Source: CAVRCA01 sp965218045
GTDB lineage: Bacteria; Pseudomonadota; Alphaproteobacteria; Acetobacterales; Acetobacteraceae
NCBI GenBank assembly: GCA_965218045.1
Contig: CBDCJX010000007.1
Span: 132,049 to 196,048 of the forward strand
DNA length: 64,000 bases
Direction: 5' to 3'
In this document: positions 28,080-36,894 of the stretch, one piece after another
Position numbering within the stretch: the stretch's first letter is position 1
How the letters are laid out: each line of letters begins with the position of its first letter
The notes under the pieces: model-generated
The model's database searches: none
Told to the model about the DNA's origin: nothing
Seen by the model: the letters and a program-made list of their open reading frames with translations, nothing else
Made by a program: the position numbers and the translations under genes

Positions 28080-29330
28080 ATGAACGGCAGGACAGCAACG
28101 CGGAGGTCGATACTGGCGGGCGGCGTCGCGGCCGCAACTGGGCTCGCCTCGGTGAAGCGAAGCCGCGCCGCCGACGAGCCGGTCATCAGGATCGGCGTGC
28201 TGACCGACATGGCGGGCGCCTACGCGTCGCAGACCGGCCCGGGGTCTGTTGTGGCGGCGCAACTCGCGATCGAGGACTTCGCCAAGCGCCATCCCGAGAT
28301 CAAGGTCGAGCTGTTGTCGGCCGACCTACAGCTCAAGCCGGACGTGGCGCTCGCCATCGCAGGGGATTGGTTCAACAACGCGGGTGTCGACCTGCTCACC
28401 GACGTGCCGCTGTCCTCCGCCGCGATCGCGATCGGCGAGCGGGCCAAGGCGCAAGACAAGATGGCGATCTTCACCGGTGGCGCGTCCGCCATCCTCACCG
28501 GGGCAAGGTGCGGCCCGAACCACCTGCATTGGGTCTATGACACCTGGTCCATCCCGCACGGCATCGTCAAGGCTACGGTCAAGGCCGGCGGTGACACGTG
28601 GTTTTTCATCTACGCCGACTACACCTATGGCCAGACCTTGGAAAAGGACGCAGCGGCGTTCGTCATCCAGGATGGCGGCAAGGTGCTCGGCTCCGTCGCA
28701 CACCCCTTCCCCGGCAACACCGATTTCTCGTCCTATCTGCTGCGGGCCAAGGCGAGTGGGGCGAAGGTCATTGGTCTGGCCAATGGCGGTTCCGACGCGG
28801 AGAACTGCATCAAGCAGGCCGCCGAATTCGGCATCCAGCGCGGCGGCCAGAAGGTTGTCGGTGTCGGGCTGCTGATCAACGGCATCCAGAGCATCGGCTT
28901 GCAGGCGGCGCAGGGCGTGCTGCTCGCCGAACCGTATTACTGGGACATGAACGACGGCACGCGCGCATTCGCCCACCGGTTCGCCGCCCGCATGACCGGC
29001 GCGCCGATGCCCAACTCGGCGCAGGCCGGGGAATACTCGGCGGTGTCGCACTACCTCAAGGCGGTCGCCGCGATGGGGCCGGCGGCGGCCAAGGCGAGCG
29101 GTCGCGCCACCATTGCCAAGATGCGCGAAATCCCCGTCGAGGACCCGATTTTTGGCCATAGCGATATCCGCATCGACGGGCGGGTGACGCATCCGATGTA
29201 TCTGTTCGAGGCCAAGCAGCCGGCGCAATCGAAGTCGCCATGGGATCTTCTCACGTTGAAGGACACGATCCCGGGCGACAGGGCGTTCCGGCCGTTGAAC
29301 GAGGGCGGCTGTCCGCTGGTCCGCTCCTGA
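28080..29330 (+). CDS. ABC transporter substrate-binding protein, branched-chain amino acid type
   Basis: A 416-residue periplasmic binding protein of the LivJ/Peripla_BP_6 family. The N-terminus has a twin-arginine signal (TRRSILAGGVAAATGLASV) and cleavage near SRAADEP. The mature part has IRIGVLTDMAGAYASQTGPG, YADYTYGQTLEKDAA and NGGSDAENCIKQAAEFGI, typical for this family. No permease or ATPase genes are adjacent, so it is an orphan; ligands may be amino acids, amides or aromatic acids. GGGAGGGAG lies upstream of ATG 28080. Confidence 0.9.
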   Translation: MNGRTATRRSILAGGVAAATGLASVKRSRAADEPVIRIGVLTDMAGAYASQTGPGSVVAAQLAIEDFAKRHPEIKVELLSADLQLKPDVALAIAGDWFNNAGVDLLTDVPLSSAAIAIGERAKAQDKMAIFTGGASAILTGARCGPNHLHWVYDTWSIPHGIVKATVKAGGDTWFFIYADYTYGQTLEKDAAAFVIQDGGKVLGSVAHPFPGNTDFSSYLLRAKASGAKVIGLANGGSDAENCIKQAAEFGIQRGGQKVVGVGLLINGIQSIGLQAAQGVLLAEPYYWDMNDGTRAFAHRFAARMTGAPMPNSAQAGEYSAVSHYLKAVAAMGPAAAKASGRATIAKMREIPVEDPIFGHSDIRIDGRVTHPMYLFEAKQPAQSKSPWDLLTLKDTIPGDRAFRPLNEGGCPLVRS

Positions 29331-29413
29331 CGGTGAGATGACAAATCCGCGTCCAGCGCGATTGAAACCTCGGGTTTCGCGGCTCATATGGCCGGCGCGA
29401 CAGGAGGCGAGAG

Positions 29414-31243
29414 ATGAGCGAGACGGCGGAACCGCGGACGGAACGGCACGGATTTGGCGCCGAGGTCGGGCGGCTGCTCGATCTGGTGGTCCACTCGCTG
29501 TACTCGGATCGCGAGATCTTCCTGCGCGAGCTCGTCGCCAACGCCGCCGATGCGATGGATCGCCGGCGGTTCGAGGCGCTCACCGACCCCGCCCTGGCGC
29601 TGCCGGATGACGCGAAGATCCGCATCGTGCCCGACAAGCCGGGGCGCACCCTGCTGATCGCCGACCAAGGCATCGGCATGTCGCATGACGAGCTGATGCA
29701 GAACCTGGGCACCATCGCCCGCTCCGGCACCCGTGCGTTCGGCGAGACCCTGGAGCAGGCCAAGCCCGAGGAGCGGCCAAGCCTGATCGGCCAGTTCGGC
29801 GTGGGCTTCTACTCCGCTTTCATGGTCGCCGATCGGGTCGAGGTCACCTCGCGCAAGGTGGGCGCGGCGGAGGCTTGGACCTGGGCCTCCGACGGCTCCG
29901 GCGAGTTCACCCTCTCCCCCGCGACAAGGGAGATCGCGGGCACCGAGGTGCTGCTGCACGTCAAGCCGGATGCCGACGAGTTCCTCGACCCGGTGCGGCT
30001 CGAGGCGATCATCCGCAAATGGGCCGACCACATCACCGTGCCGATCACGCTGGCCCGCGACGGCGCGGATCAGCCGGCCAACGAGGGCACCGCGCTGTGG
30101 CGCAAGTCGCGCGCGGAGATGTCCGAGGAGTCCGCGACCACTTTCTACCGCCATCTCGGCAACCTGTTCGACACGCCCTGGGCGACGTTGCACTGGAAGG
30201 CCGAGGGCATGCTGGAGTTCTTCGCCCTCCTGTTCATCCCCGGCAGCAAGCCATTCGACCCGGTCGAGGCCGAGCGCAAATCCCGCGTGCGGCTGCACGT
30301 GCGGCGCATGTTCATCACCGACGAGGCGGAGCTGCTGCCGCCGTGGCTGCGTTTCATTCAGGGCGTGGTCGACACCGAGGATCTGCCGCTCAATGTCTCG
30401 CGCGAAATGCTCCAGACCACGCCGGTCCTGGCGCGCATTCGTAAGGCGGTGACGGGGCGGGTGCTGTCCGAGCTGAAGACCCGCGCCAAGACCGACGAGG
30501 CGGGCTACGCCACGTTCTGGGGCAATTTTGGCGGCGTGCTCAAGGAGGGGATCTGGGAGGAGACCGAGCATCGCAAGGAGCTCGGCGAGCTGCTCCGCTT
30601 CCGCTCATCCTCCGAGGAGGGCTGGACCTCGCTCGAGGCGTATCTCAAGCGCATGCAGCCGGGCCAGGAGGCGATCTATTATCTCGCCGGGGACGACATC
30701 GCCGCACTGCGGAACTCGCCGCAGCTCGAGGGTTTTCGGGCCAAAGGCATCGAAGTGCTGCTGATGGCCGATCCGATTGACGCGTTCTGGCCCGACCGAT
30801 TCGACGGCTACGAGGGCAAGCATCTGCGCAGCATCACCAAAGCCCCGCCCGACCTGCGGCGCGAGCACGCCGAGCCCGCGCCGGATGTCTCGGCGCTCGC
30901 GCTCGCGCTCAAGCAGGCGCTGAAGGACGACGTGTCCGATGTGCGGCCGACCGACCGGCTGGTGGACAGCGCCGTCGTGCTCGCCGCCGGCACCTCGGGG
31001 CCGGACTTGCAGATGCAGCGCCTGCTGCGTCGCTCCGGCCGGGCGCCGTTCGCGGCCCCGCCGGTTTTAGAGATCAACCCCCGGCACCCGCTGATCCAGC
31101 AGCTCGCCGCCGCGACCGAGGCGGAGGGCTTTGCCGAGATCGCCGGCACCTTGCTGGATCTGGCACGGGTGCAGGAAGGCGACCTGCCGCGCGATCCGGC
31201 CGCTTTCGCCCGACGCATCACGGCGATGCTGGTTGGCAGCTGA
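29414..31243 (+). CDS. htpG: Chaperone HtpG (Hsp90)
   Basis: A 609-residue Hsp90. ATP-binding GHKL motifs are LRELVANAADAMDRRRFE (motif N), IADQGIGMSHDELMQNLGTI (G1) and IGQFGVGFYSAFMVAD (G2). The middle domain contains FIPGSKPFDP and the catalytic-loop Arg in LNVSREMLQ, and the C-terminal dimerisation domain ends EINPRHPLIQQLA. A GGAGGCGAG site precedes ATG 29414. A cytoplasmic ATP-dependent chaperone, usually under heat-shock control; no sigma-32 promoter could be confirmed by eye. Confidence 0.97.
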   Translation: MSETAEPRTERHGFGAEVGRLLDLVVHSLYSDREIFLRELVANAADAMDRRRFEALTDPALALPDDAKIRIVPDKPGRTLLIADQGIGMSHDELMQNLGTIARSGTRAFGETLEQAKPEERPSLIGQFGVGFYSAFMVADRVEVTSRKVGAAEAWTWASDGSGEFTLSPATREIAGTEVLLHVKPDADEFLDPVRLEAIIRKWADHITVPITLARDGADQPANEGTALWRKSRAEMSEESATTFYRHLGNLFDTPWATLHWKAEGMLEFFALLFIPGSKPFDPVEAERKSRVRLHVRRMFITDEAELLPPWLRFIQGVVDTEDLPLNVSREMLQTTPVLARIRKAVTGRVLSELKTRAKTDEAGYATFWGNFGGVLKEGIWEETEHRKELGELLRFRSSSEEGWTSLEAYLKRMQPGQEAIYYLAGDDIAALRNSPQLEGFRAKGIEVLLMADPIDAFWPDRFDGYEGKHLRSITKAPPDLRREHAEPAPDVSALALALKQALKDDVSDVRPTDRLVDSAVVLAAGTSGPDLQMQRLLRRSGRAPFAAPPVLEINPRHPLIQQLAAATEAEGFAEIAGTLLDLARVQEGDLPRDPAAFARRITAMLVGS

Positions 31244-31369
31244 GCCTTATGCCAGCCGCTTTGTCCGACGACCTGCCGCTGACCGGAAACGGTTGGGAAT
31301 AGGGTGTTTTGGTGTAAGTGCCTGAGATATTTCTTGCGCACCTTGTTCGCGTTGTGTTCTATTTCGCTC

Positions 31370-32074
31370 GTGACCTACGTCCTCCCAACCCCAGTCGAAC
31401 GCTTCGCCTTCATTATCGAGGCGTTGTGCCAGGCCGCTGCCGCGCGCAGCGCCAGGCGCTGGATTGCGGTGGCCATTGCCAACCTGATCTGGCTCCGGCT
31501 GCGACGCGCCGGCGTGCGGTTCGCCAAGCTGGCCGCCCGGGTCCAGTCCGGCAAGCTCCCGGCCGCCGCGCGGACGTCCGCGTCGGGTGCGTCCGACCAG
31601 TCGGCGGAGTCCCGCGCCGAGCGGCAAGCGAAGCGGCGCAAGTCGGATGATCCAGCGGATCGTCTGGCCAAGCGCTTGCCGCGCGGCTTTGCCTGGCTGC
31701 TTCGGCTGGTGCCGGAGGCGGCGGTCTATGGCAGTCAGCTGAACCATCTGCTGTCCGACCCGGAGATGGTGGCGCTGCTGCAAGCCGCGCCGCAGATGGG
31801 GCGGCTGCTGCGCCCGCTCTGTCAGATGCTGGGCATCAGGCTATCCGAACACCCCCTCTTGCAACACACGCCGCGTCTGCGCGCCGCGGCCTCGCCCCTC
31901 GGCGCGCCCGCCGACGATGGTGCGCCCGCTGACGTCGTGGCGCCCGCGCGAAGTTCCTTCGCCGAGACGATGCAATCGACGCGCCGTTCCCGCCGTCGTC
32001 GTGCCGCCCGGCGGGTCGACCAGCTGCCGTGGGTCGTCCGCGGCCCGCCGGGCGGACTTTTCGAACCGGGATGA
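31370..32074 (+). CDS. Hypothetical protein, basic and Ala/Arg-rich
   Basis: A protein of about 234 residues (GTG 31370) that opens TYVLPTPVERFAFIIEALCQ and carries a hydrophobic patch WIAVAIANLIWLRLRRAGV, followed by a basic low-complexity linker (ESRAERQAKRRKSDD). A second conserved-looking block reads LLRLVPEAAVYGSQLNHLLS and MGRLLRPLCQMLGI. I cannot assign it to a named family or function. The frame is open 66 bp further up. A 190-bp stretch with no gene separates it from the next gene, which points the opposite way. Confidence 0.6.
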   Translation: MTYVLPTPVERFAFIIEALCQAAAARSARRWIAVAIANLIWLRLRRAGVRFAKLAARVQSGKLPAAARTSASGASDQSAESRAERQAKRRKSDDPADRLAKRLPRGFAWLLRLVPEAAVYGSQLNHLLSDPEMVALLQAAPQMGRLLRPLCQMLGIRLSEHPLLQHTPRLRAAASPLGAPADDGAPADVVAPARSSFAETMQSTRRSRRRRAARRVDQLPWVVRGPPGGLFEPG

Positions 32075-32264
32075 ACGCATCGCGCCGAGGCGTGACTCAA
32101 TCGTTCCACCTTTACAACGTAACACCCGCCGCCAGCGACGGCCCGGCGTCACGCCGGCCGCCATGGTTCGGTCCACGTCCCTGGCAGCTCGAGCGTGGGC
32201 CAAGCCGTCCAAGTTCGGCCTTCGCCGAGCCAGGCCGAGCGGGGAGGGACTTGGGGCGGTGGTC

Positions 32265-32576
32265 TCACTGGGCGGGTCGGCCGCGTGTGACGGCAGGCGC
32301 CTCCGGCGTCGCGTTGGCGGGGCGATCCGTGTCCGGGCCGGTGTAGTTCCGATTGAGCTGACCCGCGTTGAGCTGGTCCACCTTGCTGTCGCCGGTGTCA
32401 TTGCCCTTGTCGTTGCGGCGATCGATGTTGCCGTACGGGTTGTCGGCATTCGCCGCCATGACGATCCGGGCCGGCGCGTTGTCCGACGCGTAATGCGCGG
32501 CGGCCTGACCCGGGAGCGCGGCTACAACGAGGGCTACGCCGAACGCGACGACGGGCAATAAGGTTTTTGAAGGCAT
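32265..32576 (-). CDS. Small exported hypothetical protein
   Basis: A 103-residue protein with a Sec signal peptide (PVVAFGVALVVAALPGQAAA) and a short hydrophilic mature part rich in Asn, Asp and Gly (NPYGNIDRRNDKGNDTGD). There are no Cys and no known domain. A strong AGGAGG site 9 nt upstream of ATG 32576 supports that it is real. Probably a periplasmic or surface protein of unknown function. Confidence 0.7.
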   Translation of the reverse strand: MPSKTLLPVVAFGVALVVAALPGQAAAHYASDNAPARIVMAANADNPYGNIDRRNDKGNDTGDSKVDQLNAGQLNRNYTGPDTDRPANATPEAPAVTRGRPAQ

Positions 32577-32656
32577 CGGAAGATCCTCCTTGGATGTACA
32601 ATGCGGTGCCTAACGCGTCCGAGGCCAATTCGATCCGTGCTGGTCCCTTCGCAGCC

Positions 32657-35449
32657 TTAGTGCGCCGCTGCCCAGGTCCTGCCGCGTCCGGTCTCGACGA
32701 CCAGCGGCACCGCCAGTTCCGCGGCCCGTTCCATGACCTCGCGCGCGAGCTCGGCGAGGGCGTCGGCCTCGTCCTCCGGCGCCTCGAACAGCAATTCGTC
32801 ATGCACTTGCAGCAGCAGGCGTGAGCGGAGCCCGGCGTCGCGCAAGGCGCGCGGCAGCCGCACCATGGCGCGCTTGATGACGTCCGCGGCACCGCCCTGC
32901 AAGGGCGCGTTGATCGCCTGCCGCTCGGCATAGGCGCGGCGCGCCGGGTTGCGGTCGGCGATCCCGGGGATCCAGCAGCGTCGGCCGAACGGCGTGAGGA
33001 CGTAGCCGGCGATCCGCGCCTCCTCCTTGGTGCGCTCCATGTAGGCGCGAATGCCGGGATAGCGGGCGAAATACGCTTCGATGTAGCCGCGCGCCTCGCC
33101 CGGAGCGATGCCGAGCTGGCGCGCCAGGCCGAACGCGCTGATGCCGTAGATGATGCCGAAATTGATCGCCTTGGCGCGCCGCCGCGTCATCGGGTCCATG
33201 CCCTCGATCGGCAGCCCAAAAACCTCGGCGGCGGTGCGCGCGTGGATGTCCTCGCCCTGGGAAAAACTCTCGCGCAGCTGCGGGATGTCGGCGACGTGGG
33301 CGAGCAGCCGGAGCTCGATCTGCGAGTAGTCGCAGCTCACCAGCACGTGCCCGGGCTCGGCGATGAAGGCGCGGCGGATGCGGCTACCCTCGTCGGTGCG
33401 GATCGGGATGTTCTGCAGGTTGGGGTCGATCGACGACAGCCGCCCGGTGCTGGCCACCGCCATCGCGAAGCGGGTGTGAATGCGGCCGGTATCGGGATGG
33501 ATCTCGTCGACCAGCGCGTCGGCGTAGGTCGATTTGAGCTTTGCGAGCTGGCGCCATTCCAGGATGTGCGCGGGCAGCTCGTGTCCCTGCTCGGCGAGGC
33601 TTTGCAACACCGAGGCGTCGGTGCCCCAGGCGCCGGTCTTCATCCGCTTGCCGCCGCCGAGCTTCATCTCGTCGAACAGCACCTCGCCGAGCTGCTTGGC
33701 GCTGCCGAGGTTGAACGCGCGCCCGGCGAGCCGGTGAATCTCGTGCTCCATCCCCGCCATGCGCTGCTCGAAGTCGCTCGACATGCGCCGCAGGTCGTCG
33801 GCGTCGACCTTGACCCCGGCGCGCTCCATGTCGAGCAGCACGTGGGTGAGCCGCCGCTCGATCTGCTCGTAGAGTGCCAGCGCGCCGGAGGCGGGCAGGC
33901 GCGGGCGCAGGGTGAGCCAGAGCCGGAGCACGAGGTCGGCGTGCTCGGCGGCGTAGGCGGTGGCGCGTTCGATCGGCACCGCGGCGAAACCCACGCGGTT
34001 GCGACCGGTGCCGGTGACGTCGTCGAGGATGATCGCGGTGTGACCGAGATGCAGCGGCGCGAGCTCGTCCAGCGCGTGGCCATGCAGCCCGGCTTCCATC
34101 GCGTAGGAGATCAGGGTCGCATCATCGACCGGTGCGGCGACCGGGAAACCGGCGCGCGCCATCACCAGCATGTCGCGCTTGGCGTCCTGGTAGATTTTCA
34201 GCACGCCGGGATCGGTGAGCAGCGCGCCGGTCAGCGCGATGGCATCGGCGAGCGCGACCTGCTCGCCGGCTGCCTCGTGCAGCAGCGGCAGATAGCAGGC
34301 GCGGCCCGGCGCGGTGGCGAACGCGAGGCCGAGCAGCCGGGCGCGCATCCCATCCGCGGCATCCGTGACCGCTTTGATCGCGAGGATGCCACCGCGCGAC
34401 GCCTCGGCGAGCCAGGGTGCGAGACCCTCGGCGCTGAAGATGGTGGCATAGGGGCCGAACGCGCCGGTCGGACGCTCGACCTCGATCTCCGGCGGCTTGT
34501 CGGTATTGAGGGGACGCGGCCGGCGGTCCACCTGCAGCGCGACCGCGACCGGGGTGCCGGCATCCTCCAGCCCCATGCGGGAGATGATGCTGCGAAACCC
34601 CATCGAAGCGAGCCAGCCGCCGAGCTTGGCGCGATCCGGCTGGCGCGCTTGCAGTGCCTCGATCGGTAGCGGCAGGGGCGCGTCGTCGCGCAAGGTGACG
34701 AGCTGGCGCGAGAGGCGCGCGGCCTCGGCGTGCTCGATGAGCGCGTCGCGGCGCTTGGATGGCTTCATCGCCGGAGCCGCCGCGAGCACGGTCTCGAGGT
34801 CGCCGAACTCGACGAGGAGCTGTGCCGCCGTCTTTGGGCCGATGCCAGGAACGCCCGGCACGTTGTCCACCGAATCGCCCATCAGCGCCTGCACGTCGAT
34901 CAGCTTGTCGGGTGTGACGCCGAACTTCTCCATCACCTCGGCCGGACCGATCGGCTTCTGCTTGATCGGGTCGAGCATCTCCACGCCCGGGCGGATGAGC
35001 TGCATCATGTCCTTGTCGGAGGAGACGATCACCGCGGCACCGTCGCGGCCGACGACCTCGCGGCAGTAGGCGGCGATCAGGTCGTCCGCCTCCCAGCCAT
35101 CGAGCTCGATCGCGGGCACGCCGAACGCGTCGGTCGCCTGCCGTATCAGGGCGAATTGCGGCTTGAGCTCGTCCGGCGGCTCGGTCCGGTTCGCCTTGTA
35201 GGCGTCGTACATCGCGTTGCGGAACGTCACGCTGCCGGCGTCGAAGATCACCGCGATGTGGGTCCCGACATGGTCGCGCAGCAGCTTGGCGAGCATGTTG
35301 GTGAAGCCGAACACCGCGTTGACCGGGACGCCATCGGGCCGCGTCATCGGCGGCAGCGCGTGAAAGGCGCGGAACACGAACCCCGATCCGTCGATCAGGA
35401 TCAGTCGGACCGGCTCGGTTGTTCCAGCTTGTGCCGGCGCGTCTTCCAG
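32657..35449 (-). CDS. polA: DNA polymerase I; non-standard start; degenerate 3'-5' exonuclease site
   Basis: A protein of about 930 residues. The 5'-nuclease domain (SSDKDMMQLI, GDSVDNVPGVPGIGPKTA) is intact, and the polymerase domain has motif A VSCDYSQIELR, motif B RRRAKAINFGIIYGI and motif C LLLQVHDELLFE. The conserved first strand with the metal-binding Asp (RLILIDGSGFVFRAFHAL) lies upstream of the first GTG (35377), and no ATG/GTG/TTG exists between it and the TGA above. A CTG at 35449, one base after the stop of the upstream zinc-protein gene, is the best candidate. In the middle domain the acidic DxE of proofreading is KAV (AIKAVTD) and YAAED is YAAEH, so 3'-5' exonuclease activity is probably lost. 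Confidence 0.93.
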   Translation of the reverse strand: MEDAPAQAGTTEPVRLILIDGSGFVFRAFHALPPMTRPDGVPVNAVFGFTNMLAKLLRDHVGTHIAVIFDAGSVTFRNAMYDAYKANRTEPPDELKPQFALIRQATDAFGVPAIELDGWEADDLIAAYCREVVGRDGAAVIVSSDKDMMQLIRPGVEMLDPIKQKPIGPAEVMEKFGVTPDKLIDVQALMGDSVDNVPGVPGIGPKTAAQLLVEFGDLETVLAAAPAMKPSKRRDALIEHAEAARLSRQLVTLRDDAPLPLPIEALQARQPDRAKLGGWLASMGFRSIISRMGLEDAGTPVAVALQVDRRPRPLNTDKPPEIEVERPTGAFGPYATIFSAEGLAPWLAEASRGGILAIKAVTDAADGMRARLLGLAFATAPGRACYLPLLHEAAGEQVALADAIALTGALLTDPGVLKIYQDAKRDMLVMARAGFPVAAPVDDATLISYAMEAGLHGHALDELAPLHLGHTAIILDDVTGTGRNRVGFAAVPIERATAYAAEHADLVLRLWLTLRPRLPASGALALYEQIERRLTHVLLDMERAGVKVDADDLRRMSSDFEQRMAGMEHEIHRLAGRAFNLGSAKQLGEVLFDEMKLGGGKRMKTGAWGTDASVLQSLAEQGHELPAHILEWRQLAKLKSTYADALVDEIHPDTGRIHTRFAMAVASTGRLSSIDPNLQNIPIRTDEGSRIRRAFIAEPGHVLVSCDYSQIELRLLAHVADIPQLRESFSQGEDIHARTAAEVFGLPIEGMDPMTRRRAKAINFGIIYGISAFGLARQLGIAPGEARGYIEAYFARYPGIRAYMERTKEEARIAGYVLTPFGRRCWIPGIADRNPARRAYAERQAINAPLQGGAADVIKRAMVRLPRALRDAGLRSRLLLQVHDELLFEAPEDEADALAELAREVMERAAELAVPLVVETGRGRTWAAAH

Positions 35450-35450
35450 C

Positions 35451-35648
35451 TCAGTGCCCGTCGTCGTGACCCGCTCCCGGGTTGAGCACGTAGAGCCGCG
35501 AGCAATACGGGCACATCACCTGTTGGGTAAGGATGCGCAGATACACCCGCGGGTGCCCGAGCGCGCCGCCGCCGCCGTCGCAGGCCACCGTGCGCTGGTC
35601 CACGTGGATGGTCTCGGTCGGGGAGAGGGTGGGGGCGCCGTCCGGCAT
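35451..35648 (-). CDS. Small zinc-finger protein (zf-CHCC family)
   Basis: A 65-residue protein with the CHCC zinc pattern: Cys in TVACDGGGGALGHP, His eight residues on, then MCPYCSRLYVL. This is the bacterial relative of the NDUFS6 subunit of complex I. The start is ATG 35648. The polA reading frame begins directly after its stop, so the two genes are coupled, which fits the proposed unusual polA start. Confidence 0.88.
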   Translation of the reverse strand: MPDGAPTLSPTETIHVDQRTVACDGGGGALGHPRVYLRILTQQVMCPYCSRLYVLNPGAGHDDGH

Positions 35649-35678
35649 GTTTTCCTCTATGGCGGAAAATCCGCCCGG

Positions 35679-36716
35679 ATGATAGCGATGTGGGTGGTGC
35701 TTTCAACCGGCCGTGCTGCTCCGACCCGCTCCCGCCTGCGTCTCGCGGCCGCCCTGGTCGTCGGCCTGCTGCTGAGCGGCTGCGTCGGTCGGCCGATCGA
35801 CCCCGCGCTCGTCACGGGCCGACCGGGGCCGGTTGCCGGCGCGTTCACCATGCGGGACGGCACCTCCCTGCCGTATCGCCAGTGGCTGCCTGCCGGCGGG
35901 GAACCGTGGGCGGTGGTGCTGGCGTTGCACGGGATGAACGACAGTCGGGATGCCTGGGAGATCCCGGCCCCCGACATGGCGGCTTCCGGGATCGCGGTGT
36001 TCGCGCCGGATCAGCGCGGCTTCGGCGCCACGCCGACGCGGGGCTTTTGGCCGAGCGGGGGCTTGCTGGTGGCGGATGCCGACCGGATGGCCCGTGCGCT
36101 GCACGCCCGCTACCCGCATGCCAAACTGATCCTGCTGGGCGAGAGCATGGGCGCGGCGGTGCTGATGTGTCTGGAGACCGCCCCCAATCCGCCCCCCGCC
36201 GCTGGCTACGTGCTGGTGGCGCCTGCGGTGTGGGGCCGCGCGGAGATGAATGTTTTTCTGCGATCGCTGCTCTGGCTCGCTTCGAACCTGGTGCCCGAGA
36301 TGGAGCTGAGCGGGGCGCCGATGAAGGTCACCGCGAGCAGCAACCGCGACGCGCTGATCCGCTTGGCGCGTGATCCGCTTACCCTGCGCCGGACGCGGGT
36401 CTCCTCGGTGCGCGGCCTGGTCGACCTGATGGATGCAGCACTCGCCGCCGCGCCTCGGGTCGGCGCTCCCACCCTGTTCCTCTACGGCGGCAAGGACGAG
36501 CTGGTGCCCGACCGCGCGACGGCCGCCACCTGGGAGGCCCTGCGGCCCGGTCTGCGCACGGCGTTCTATCCGGGCGGTTATCACTTGCTCCTGCGCGACA
36601 CCGACCGCGCCAAGCCGCTCGGCGACGTGCTCGCGTGGATGCGCGACCCTCGGGCGCCCCTGCCATCCGGGGCGGATCGGGCGGCGAGCGCGTGGCTGGC
36701 GCAGCGGGAACACTGA
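35679..36716 (+). CDS. Alpha/beta hydrolase lipoprotein (monoacylglycerol-lipase-like)
   Basis: A protein of 345 residues (ATG 35679, or 35688) with a lipoprotein signal: LAAALVVGLLLSGCVG, lipobox LSGC. The hydrolase core has VLALHGMNDSRDAWEI, the nucleophile elbow ILLGESMGAAVLM, the Asp in LYGGKDELVPD and the His in PGGYHLLLRD. It resembles monoacylglycerol lipases and lysophospholipases and would be anchored in the envelope. The substrate is unknown. Its promoter region overlaps the divergent zinc-protein start. It ends 44 bp before the tRNA-Arg. Confidence 0.88.
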   Translation: MIAMWVVLSTGRAAPTRSRLRLAAALVVGLLLSGCVGRPIDPALVTGRPGPVAGAFTMRDGTSLPYRQWLPAGGEPWAVVLALHGMNDSRDAWEIPAPDMAASGIAVFAPDQRGFGATPTRGFWPSGGLLVADADRMARALHARYPHAKLILLGESMGAAVLMCLETAPNPPPAAGYVLVAPAVWGRAEMNVFLRSLLWLASNLVPEMELSGAPMKVTASSNRDALIRLARDPLTLRRTRVSSVRGLVDLMDAALAAAPRVGAPTLFLYGGKDELVPDRATAATWEALRPGLRTAFYPGGYHLLLRDTDRAKPLGDVLAWMRDPRAPLPSGADRAASAWLAQREH

Positions 36717-36760
36717 GCGGTCTTTCGCAGCCGCGCGATTCGCGCTATCCAGGCTCTCTC

Positions 36761-36837
36761 GGACCCGTAGCTCAGCTGGATAGAGCGTCGCCCTCCGAAG
36801 GCGAAGGTCGCACGTTCGAATCGTGTCGGGTCCGCCA
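36761..36837 (+). tRNA. tRNA-Arg(CCG)
   Basis: A 77-nt cloverleaf with encoded CCA. Acceptor GGACCCG/CGGGTCC, D arm GCTC...GAGC, anticodon loop CTCCGAA with anticodon CCG at 36795-36797, T loop TTCGAAT, discriminator G. It lies at the left edge of the accessory region that continues to about 43.09 kb; tRNA 3' ends are common integration sites, but no repeat of its 3' end could be found at the other edge. Confidence 0.97.
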
Positions 36838-36846
36838 ATGCTCCGG

Positions 36847-36866
36847 TATTATGTAGCAACCGCCAC
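36847..36866 (+). promoter_or_regulatory. 20-mer TATTATGTAGCAACCGCCAC, copy 1
   Basis: This 20-mer begins 10 bp after tRNA-Arg and 48 bp before the first copy of the repeated gene. An identical copy lies at 40304-40323 in the same place before the second gene copy, with a third, inverted copy at 40270-40289, and a partial copy (TGGCGGTTGCT, 43074-43084) upstream of the third gene copy. Conservation beyond the coding region suggests a promoter, operator or recombination site of this gene family. Confidence 0.5.
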
Positions 36867-36894
36867 CAACTGAGGTAAGTAGGTTAGCTTCCTC

